A DNA stretch of 64,000 nucleotides from Arenicola marina (taxonomy: Eukaryota; Annelida; Polychaeta; Arenicolidae): NCBI GenBank assembly GCA_964019135.1, contig OZ025260.1, positions 11,712,254 to 11,776,253 of the forward strand, read 5' to 3'. The notes beneath the pieces were generated by a model. It was given only the letters and a program-made list of their open reading frames with translations, did no database searches and was not told the origin of the DNA. A program made the position numbers and the translations under genes. This document shows, one piece after another, positions 56,105 to 64,000 of this stretch (position 1 is its first letter; each line of letters begins with the position of its first letter).

Positions 56105-56281
56105 CAGTAATTGTTGCCTTTTTTATTAAACTTTTAATTCAATAATTGTTGCTTTTTTCTATTAAACTTTGAATCCAATAATTGTTGCCTTTTTTTATTA
56201 AACTTTTAATTCAATAATTGTTGCCTTTGTTATTAAACTTTTTATTGAATAATTGTTGCCTTTTTGATTAACATTTTAATT
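56105..56281. repeat. 37-bp tandem repeat, about 5 copies (unit B)
   Basis: This is the counterpart of 41918-42092, with small differences in the fourth copy. Confidence 0.9.
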
Positions 56282-57165
56282 GTTTGTCAGCAAGGGGATG
56301 TTGACAATACAAAGCACAATACAATACAAAAGTAGGCAAAATGTGTCAAAAATAGGAAATAGTAAGTCCTGTGAACAACATATAATAAAATATTCTTAAA
56401 ATATGTACACTTTTGGTTTAAACTCCTGTTTAATTTTTCTCAATTAAACTCTTCAAATTATATATTTCAGGGGTGGAGGCATTTGAAACATAGGTTTGGA
56501 ATCTAGAAACCAGAATTAAATTGTTATCCTTAAAAAGGCAAAACTGCAGCTGAAATTTCGATGTCCTAGAGATATGTGTCAGAATTAGGCAAAAGGTGTG
56601 AAATGTCAGGAAATAGTATAGATCTATGAACAATATATACCGGTAATAAAATATTTACAGTTTTTGTTTAAAATCCTATTTAATTTGTCTCAAATAAGCT
56701 CTTCAAATTATAACTATATATATTTCATGGGTGGAGGCATCTAAAATATAGGTTTGGAATCATAATAGAGACCAGAATTAAATTGTTATATTTAAAAAGG
56801 CAAAAACTGCAGCTGAAATGTGATGTCATATGGAAAATTTAGTGTTTACCCTACCTACTTTTTAGTTTTACAGTGACAGACAGTGGTTTAAAGCCAAAGG
56901 CCCCAATTGGCCCAAATAACTCGGTCTAAACATAATTCCAAATCATCAAAGTAAAACCTGCATTCCAAATACTTGAAATAGCAATTGGCCTACTTCTGTC
57001 AGGGTCACTGACACTGGTGTTGACCACAGCTATGCTTGTTTTTTCAACCAGTCCAGATCGCATGATTTCATTCCTGTCTCCCTGACCATATCCATATGAT
57101 AGATCTATCTATGCCTATGGCTAGCCTGAATGTTCAGACGTTAGAGTTTGACACTGACAGTTTGA

Positions 57166-57207
57166 CTTGAACTAAAGTTTTAGCTTGGACTAAAACTTTA
57201 GTTCAAG
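57166..57207. repeat. perfect 18-bp hairpin (unit B)
   Basis: Both arms and the 6-nt loop are identical to 43453-43494. Confidence 0.92.
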
Positions 57208-57896
57208 ATCAAAATTAGTCAAAGCTGTCACGTTAGATGGTTTTATATCAAAATACCAACAATCAATCTCAAGAAAACGTACTGACAAGTAGACGTCAAC
57301 AAATCAACGACTAAGTCTGTTATTTGTCTAATTTTACCAGGGTTGACAGTTTGACAGACGCGAAGACGACACTCGACTTGGTCACTTGTCTGACTTAAAA
57401 AATTGACAACCAGAGGCTGAAATATTCATGAAAACTGTCATAGCAATCAGTTGAAATAAACAGATGACTTTCAAAAATAATACACACCTTGTCTAAATTT
57501 CTTATGACTTAGATCTATGCCAAACAGCAAAAAAACAGTTGAGATTCGAACGCGTTTGCCAGAATCGCATTTTCCGGATGATATCATCAGACGGCGTTTC
57601 GCCAGTAGCCGGGAGAAATTGTGAATAAAAATGTAATCAATGTTTTATAGTTTTCATAATCATTATTCTACCTTATTCGGACAAATAAAGCAATAAAATA
57701 ATAATTTTAGGCGTACATTCTGTTATATAGTCTGGAACTTTCTGAAATGGCTCCTATTATCGCCTTCATTCTCGGCTTTTTTTTTCTTTCTTTTTTTCCC
57801 CTTTGTACACGTTACCATAATAGCTCGCTAGAGCTCGCTATCATTATATTATTAGGAAGAGAGGTGATACATATATTAAATACAGTATCAGTATAT

Positions 57897-59603
57897 TCAG
57901 TATTCTATGCGAAGTTCATCAAGCGTCTTCTTCATTTTCTCCAGCAACTCGTCAGCGTATTTGAGCATGACGTCCTCGCGGAAGAGCTCCTTTATTCTGT
58001 AGCCGTCCCTCATGGCACGTCGGTAGTGACAGTCGAGCGCTACGTCTCTGGGGACGTCCCGCGTGGTTTCCATGGTGTCATCCTCCAGCGTGGCGGTGCA
58101 AAAGTGGTTCCGTGCTGCTACGCAATGCATCGGGTTCAAGATAGACTTGACATGAGCGTTGTGGTTACTTGGGTAATTCGCCCGTCGTCGGTAGCGCATG
58201 TAGGTGGAGAAGGCCGGGTAGTTCTCGTCCGGTACGGCGCCGTACTTGTTCTGCATGATGAACTCGTTGTGAAGGAACTTGTAGTTGATGACCGGCTGGC
58301 TGCCGCGCGCCTGCTCCTCTTGGGCCAATCTGTCCAGCAGGTCCACTAGGGTGCGCTCGCGTCGCGGGACAATGATCTCATCGGTGTCGATGATCATGAG
58401 TCTGTCGAAGGTGTAGGCCATTGCGTACATGCAGTGGGTGACGGACAACGTGCTGCGTACTCGGATATCGTGGTAGTTGTCTTGCTGTTCGATGAAGTTG
58501 GACCGTTGGACAGTTAGGTATCCCTGGTCAATATAGTGACGAAGCACGTGCCACGATTCCGAATCGATGCCGTCGTTCGTCATGAAGACCTTGCCCACCC
58601 CGAGGATCCGCTGCAGCTCGAACCACTCGACCAGCAGCTTCGGGTTCAATTGGTTGTAGACGATGGGGACGCACGTGCCCAGCTTGACTCGCTTCCCGCG
58701 CGGGGCCATCACCACCACAGGAACCGTCTGCCCGGCCCGCCACTGACCCACCGCCGTCTGCTTATCGGCGCTGTGGCCCAGAGCCACGCGCCGGAGACGG
58801 CCAGAGCAGGCGCGAGGCTTGCACGTGATCGTAACTGACATGTGTACCCGGTCCGGAATAAGGGGCACTTTGCCACCAGAATTCGTATTGATGGTGATCG
58901 GCCGGGAGATCTCGAGGTGACCATGTTCTCCATTATCGCCCATGCAATATATATAACAAAATATCGCCCTCGTCGTTTCATCCACGGTTGTGCTGTGTCC
59001 GATGACAGAGACGATCCGGATGAGGGGTTGTGGAAGGGGCGGCCGCTGGTCCCAGAAGGCGCTGTACATGTACACAGTCCGATCGGTACACGCCACAGTC
59101 ACGAAGGTCCCGTCATCCAGCGATCGGTGGTCCCTGAGACTTTCGGGAATCGCTGACACGAGCGGGTACTCCATGGGCACCCTGGATCCATCCTCCAAGA
59201 TCTCCACCGGTTCGGCTAAGGTGTTAACGAGGGCTGGCTTGGCAGCGGTAGAGAAGACACCCTCGGTGGTCCTCATGGTAGCGGGCAGGGTCTCTCGTTC
59301 GCCGATTCTCGCTGTTGTTGGGGTCGCGGCGGTCGAGGTTCTAGGGGATTCTTCTGGGATGGTGGTCTCCTCCCCACCTACCGCTCTCCACTCCTGGTTG
59401 GGGCCTCCCCTGCGCGCTGCTGGAGATGACGGTTGGCCATCCGAATCCAGAGAAACCTCTCCGCTCTCCTGAGTCAGCCTTGCCATCGGAGGCCGAATTA
59501 TCGGACCCCTTTGACCCTCAATGAGCAGCGCCCTCTGGCGGAGGTACACCGGGGTAGCGATGACAAAGATGGCGAGAATGGCCGCCGCACATTGAGCAGT
59601 TTT
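57897..59603 (-). CDS. GT92 family glycosyltransferase, gene B (main coding exon)
   Basis: This is a near-identical paralogue of gene A; with exon 1 it also gives about 570 residues. Anchor, stem and all catalytic blocks, including IDTDE (DTDE at about 408-411) and CVAARNHFC, are intact. I count roughly a dozen amino-acid differences from A, for example Leu for Ser in the NTSAEP stem sequon (which removes a potential N-glycosylation site), LVDLL for LVELL, STYMRY for STFMRY, RRANYP for RRADYP and LEDDTM for LEGDTM. None hits a motif residue. The open frame extends upstream to an ATG at 59681, but the upstream part is in a different frame from A and lies before a good acceptor, so it is treated as intron. 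Expected location is the Golgi membrane, lumenal catalytic domain. Confidence 0.92.
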   Translation of the reverse strand, partial: KTAQCAAAILAIFVIATPVYLRQRALLIEGQRGPIIRPPMARLTQESGEVSLDSDGQPSSPAARRGGPNQEWRAVGGEETTIPEESPRTSTAATPTTARIGERETLPATMRTTEGVFSTAAKPALVNTLAEPVEILEDGSRVPMEYPLVSAIPESLRDHRSLDDGTFVTVACTDRTVYMYSAFWDQRPPLPQPLIRIVSVIGHSTTVDETTRAIFCYIYCMGDNGEHGHLEISRPITINTNSGGKVPLIPDRVHMSVTITCKPRACSGRLRRVALGHSADKQTAVGQWRAGQTVPVVVMAPRGKRVKLGTCVPIVYNQLNPKLLVEWFELQRILGVGKVFMTNDGIDSESWHVLRHYIDQGYLTVQRSNFIEQQDNYHDIRVRSTLSVTHCMYAMAYTFDRLMIIDTDEIIVPRRERTLVDLLDRLAQEEQARGSQPVINYKFLHNEFIMQNKYGAVPDENYPAFSTYMRYRRRANYPSNHNAHVKSILNPMHCVAARNHFCTATLEDDTMETTRDVPRDVALDCHYRRAMRDGYRIKELFREDVMLKYADELLEKMKKTLDELRIEY

Positions 59604-60231
59604 CTGGCGAAAGAAACACAGACATGACAAAATATTGTAAATACAATTAAACTGTCTACCCTCTTCCGCACTTCCAAACATACATCATTACAATCGATTC
59701 CGGTTTTGTGCCTCTTTAAAATACTGACCATTGTTTAATTGTATCTATATATAAGACCCCCCCCCTCCCCCTTATCTTTGAAAAATCCTGGATCCGTCAC
59801 TGTAGAGCAACACCAATGGGAAAGACATGCCTGTTGGCACTTATTTACGTTTGTATGACTACAATGATATGTTGAGAATGGTCATGTGCTTTATAAGTTA
59901 GTTCCAGCCAGGCTGATCCATATCTATTTGGTTCCAGTGGTTTTCTCGTGCAGTAATACATTGCAGGAGCAGCTTAAAATCGTTGGTAGATGCTACAGAG
60001 ACTTGCCGCCATAACGATGCATCATCATAGATTCGTTTATAGGACGCTTTACCCGAAGCAAACACATATGTATCAAGTTATTACTGCGAAAATGGAATAC
60101 CGAAACGCAGCTATGCTCTGATAATTTAAATAAAGAAAAACAATAGTTCAATTGATAAACATGAGAATAGTTTACACCACACCCATGTAACAGAAGCGAT
60201 CCGGTTGCTTTGCATGCTGGTAGATACTTAC

Positions 60232-60266
60232 GTTCATGCCGGTACGTGTGTCGATTCTCCTGCTGC
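60232..60266 (-). CDS. GT92 gene B, exon 1 (two coding codons)
   Basis: ATG AAC (60237-60232) is followed by GTAAGTAT, as in A. The intron to 59603 is 628 bp and in frame. The upstream edge is uncertain; the CACAG of A reads CACTGGCAG here, so a possible upstream acceptor would shift by a few bases. Confidence 0.55.
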
Positions 60267-61619
60267 CAGTGAAGTAAAGTGCAAGAGGGTCTTGTTTGTC
60301 TGTCCCTGCCGCTATAGTGCCTTATTTAAGAGTTTATCGTTTGCTTGCCGCCCAAATCGATTTACCCACATCCATTCATGGCATATGGTGAAGTAAGTTC
60401 GATAGCCAAGGCAAGTATCATGACCAGTTTTATCATGTTAACCTTTCTAATCGATTTAATCTTGTAGCCAAATGGGTGCGCTAGTTCTTGCAAATCACGC
60501 CACAGTGTCACAATATTGATCTGTGATGTGGATTACCGGAGAACAATGCCAGTTTTTATCGGCAATCGCGATGACTATGGGGTATAACTATAAAAGTTAT
60601 AAAAGTAAAATTCGATGCTGCAGAAAAGTCTTTTTTCACTGCGCGTTGCTCCATCTGGCGATTGAGCTAGGAAACAACGACCTTCGTTTTCTGTGACTGA
60701 GAAGTTTCATAAGTTGGCGGTATTTCTCTCCATATCGGCATATTTCTACTCTTTTTTTCCAATAACGGTAAATTTGTCTAAAATAATAAATAATGTCAGA
60801 TGTAACATAATGATCGACTGCATCTGAAAAAAATCTGACACTGACTCAACTGACACAGCCGGAATGGAGGGGGGGGGGGTCTACACTGCCTACTAATAAA
60901 GTATGTTGATGTGAGGTATATTTCTGAATGAGTTTTGAACATCATATTGAGCGGCTTTGTTTATTCAAAACAGGTTTAATTTTAGCCAAACGTTAAACGT
61001 AAACTTGCTATAGCGCGTATTTTTTAAATGAGAATCCTCAACAAGATTACTTCCACATCTTTAACAATTTCAACCTTGTTGACACTTTAGTTTACACGAT
61101 GACGTCAACATATTCATTACAAACCTCAACAAAACTACAAACGCGTTAAATCATTTCAGACGTAACCAACTTCTGAAGCTTTTTCAGCCTTAATCAAAGG
61201 ATAACAGCCCCATGGATGCCTTTGATTTTCCATTCACAGCCACGGCTCAGACACAACCAGGCCTGGCTCACTCTCCTTGAAGTGAAATCACTCTCCGTGG
61301 AGCGAGCCAGGCCTGGTGACCACAGGCACAGCCGACACGGCCACACTACTCACACAGGTCACGCTGAACGGAAATACCCATCTGAATTATTTTGAAAATT
61401 ATATTATTTTAAATACATTTTGCGCTACAAACTGTATGTTCTTTTTCACAGATCCGAACAACATGGCCCGACAGCTGCAAGAATCTGACTGATCCGGTGC
61501 GTCAAGAGATCCATACGTCAATAGATGCGCCCTCTGTGTGCATAAGGGGGTCATCAAGAATTATCTACATTCAGTGGTCCAAGGTGTCGGTCATTTATTA
61601 GTAATATTGTTAGTAATAT

Positions 61620-62150
61620 TGTGCTGACGGCGTACCAATGTTGGCTCTCTGGACAAAACCCAACAATGATGTAGCGGCCGACGCTGGCCCAACGATGGTC
61701 CAACGTCATTGTGTTATCTGGGTTCTGACCAGAGTCAGTGGCTGTTCGTCTACCCTCTATTCTATTCTTCTATTTTGTTCAAGAAATGTTATGTTAAGTC
61801 TAAAATGTGTATTCATTTATTATTTACATGCAGTGGTCTAGCGCGTTGGTCAATTCGCGGCCGCATTTTTTTTTGCGCCAAAGATGTGCCAACGTTGGCC
61901 AACGTTGACCCAAATACCGTGGCCCAACGATGTTTGCCGACGATGGGCCAATGATGGGGGTATGATGATTGCCATAGTTAGGCCAATGCTGGTCCACCGC
62001 TGGTCGTGTGATGCCCTGAAGACGGTGTACCAACATTTACCGGCTGGACAAACCTACGTTGGGCCAGTGATGTTTGGCGACATTGGGCCAATGTAGCGGC
62101 CGACATTGGCCCAACGATGGTCCACCGTCACTGTGCTATCTGGGCTCGAA
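61620..62150. repeat. GGCCAACG-rich palindromic patch (unit B)
   Basis: Counterpart of 48010-48545 in A. It differs mainly by a TAGTAATATTG duplication at the left edge (about 61597-61622). Confidence 0.45.
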
Positions 62151-62289
62151 AATGTGTACATTTGACATTGATGTTGAGTAAAACTCCAATTCAATGATTA
62201 CTTAAAAATGTGTTTGCATCAGACACATGTGACGAGTGTATCCAAAAGCGTTTGGTTTTATTCGCAGAAATATTGAATAACCGGTAAAT

Positions 62290-64000
62290 CTATTCCGTTT
62301 TTGTACCCATTAAAAATCAAAGATTTATGCATTGTAATGCCTGATGAGTGCACAAAACATTCATACCAGGTCCTGTCACTGAAGACGTATCTGTCAACGA
62401 CCAAATGTCAAGCAAAACTACTGACCTTTGTTCAATTATATATATATATAAGATAAAGTATCGTGCCCCCTCCCCCCACTTTGTTGATCCTCCACAATGC
62501 AACAACTCCAATTTGAAGGATATACGTGTCGGTCCATATTCATTTTTCATAACCACATAGATATATTGAGAAGAAAAGCAATGGGCATGTACTTTACAGT
62601 TAGTACTGATTCATCGCTATTTGGACTCGAGTGGCTTTCTCGTGATGTAATAACAATGAAATGATGCCGGTTTTGTGTACACAGGGTCTAAACATGGGCC
62701 ACGGAACGTCCCGAGAGAATGAGTAATGAATGGATGACTGCATGAAGACCCGGAGTGCGTGTCTAGACCCGGATGTGCCCTACTGACTATTGATCAACTG
62801 TCTAGTGCCACTGCAGCTGCCCCTGGTAAGCGCCTTTGTCGTCATAGAACGGAGACATTTCTAGTCGTGTCTTTGCCATCTTAAATTCAGAAATCAATTG
62901 CAATACGCGTCTGTACCTTCAGAGTTAGCACAAGCGAGACCTGACAAAGGGTAATAACGGGATTGTCTTTCTGCAAAAAGAAAATAATAAATTGCTTGAG
63001 CAGTTGGTGACAAGCCAAGGAATCTTATTACGTGGTATTTTATTACCTTGTGCTTACCATTTATCTTACCGTTATAATGCCTAAATTGTAAAGGAGGGTA
63101 ATATTCTTAATGCTTCCAATCTGAGTTTTAAGAGGGAGGGAAATAATATTATAGAGAAACATAAAGGCGGGTGGCATTTACAATGCACCTCATCGGCAAC
63201 ATAAGCCATACAGAACATCATGTCAATCTTCAAGCATTATAGAGAAATTTCCAAGTAGCGCCCATCGGCAATGCTCCCAGAAATAAACAGACCGGACCTC
63301 AGTTTGGCTACGTTGATTCACGTGTTTGTTGCGGTTTCATGGAGTAAAAAAGCAGTAGCCTACTATGGGACAATTCTTAATTCTTCGATCTTCAATAAAC
63401 AGCTTAAGAAGTTTAAAATGAAACGTGGACGAACACTTTAAAATCTGTCCAACCCTTTTCAATTGATATAGTTCTGTAGGGGCAGATGTCGTTGGTAGGC
63501 GCTAAAGAGGATTGCCGTCATCACGATGCATCATAGATTCGCTTACCCAAACTCGTTTTCCCTCCAAAAAAGAACATATGTTGCAAGTTGGTTCTGCATA
63601 AATGATTCTTCAAAGGCAGCTATGCTCTCACAATTTGAAGAAAAAAAACAAGAACCCAAGTGACGAACATGGGATAAGTTCACGCCATATGTTACAGAAG
63701 CGATCTGGTCGGGGTGCATGCTGGTACATACTTGCGTTCATGTCAGGATTTGTGTCGATCCTCTGCAGCTGTCTTTAAAGCGATGTGTGAAATAAGGTCC
63801 CCTTGTCTGTCCCGGCTTCTGTCACTGCAGTGTCTTCCTTAGACAGGATAATGAAAATGTAGGACGGCTACAGAATTTTACAGAATTTGAGAGTTGAATA
63901 TTGTGGTATAACAGGTACAATAGCGTTAGATCTGAAATGGACTCAAATCATGTAACCTGGCCGAAACCGCCCTGTTGCATATTTAATCGATAATCGTTGC
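62290..64000 (-). pseudogene. headless GT92 5' region of unit B, cut by window end
   Basis: Counterpart of 48660-50356 in A. The distal exon-1 block keeps ATG AAC (63741-63736) followed by GCAAGTATG. A 40-bp stretch near 62895-62945 (AATTGCAATACGCGTCTG and on) is extra compared with A. Confidence 0.55.

Larger units (their letters stand above)
54289..64000. repeat. segmental duplication unit B, running off the window
   Basis: It matches unit A from 39692 to about 50356 and is cut by the window end. Relative to A it lacks about 455 bp (A 40985-41435, junction near 55625), about 490 bp (A 42140-42630, junction near 56325) and about 85 bp in intron 1 (A 46003-46087, junction near 59716). One deletion removes one member of the 190-bp direct repeat and looks like recombination between the repeats. 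Confidence 0.93.

Overview
This window is animal nuclear DNA, probably from a marine invertebrate such as a cephalochordate or a lophotrochozoan; the sequence alone does not settle the species. Evidence for a metazoan: spliced genes, LINE, LTR and TIR transposon fossils, tRNA-like SINE heads, large minisatellites, and a local family of glycosyltransferase family 92 (GT92, formerly DUF23) genes whose GC-rich coding exons sit in AT-rich repeat-filled DNA. There are no prokaryotic operons and no CRISPR array.

Layout. 1-4.9 kb is gene-poor. 4.91-10.78 kb is a 5.86 kb minisatellite with a 16-bp unit, joined to a broken Ty3/Gypsy retroelement on the minus strand (10.78-14.57 kb) that carries a TIR transposon with a TA target duplication. 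A LINE (14.57-17.2 kb, minus), a small GT92 fragment and a 38-bp minisatellite (17.43-18.74 kb) follow. GT92 gene 'D' (plus) occupies 18.95-22.33 kb. 22.3-30.6 kb is a field of LINE relics, one GT92 fragment and several short tandem repeats. From 30.6 kb to the right edge, the window is built of GT92-containing duplications in minus orientation: 'C' (30.6-39.65 kb, pseudogene), 'A' (39.7-50.46 kb, intact gene) and 'B' (54.3 kb to the window end, intact gene, almost identical to A). A spacer of unrelated sequence (50.46-54.29 kb) separates A and B.

Main biological reading. Three GT92 genes look intact (A, B, D). Comparison of copies indicates that each has a tiny first coding exon of two codons (ATG AAC in A and B, ATG GCT in D), followed by a consensus GTAAGTAT donor and an intron of 0.6-1.6 kb. 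The second exon then carries the signal anchor, a variable Ser/Thr/Pro-rich stem and the catalytic domain with its IDTDE motif. The products should be type II Golgi membrane glycosyltransferases; the best-studied relative, C. elegans GALT-1, adds galactose to core fucose on N-glycans, but the substrate here is unknown. The duplicated block also carries a second exon-1/intron-1 relic with no coding exon. Locus C has two stacked GT92 5' ends, and further GT92 scraps lie at 17.2 kb and 26.6 kb, so this family has been repeatedly duplicated, inverted and broken. I found no clear novel defence, toxin or mobile system. The most informative observations are the cryptic two-codon exon, the relic 5' ends, the higher-order structure of the 16-bp minisatellite and the chimeric open frame at 17.0-18.7 kb.
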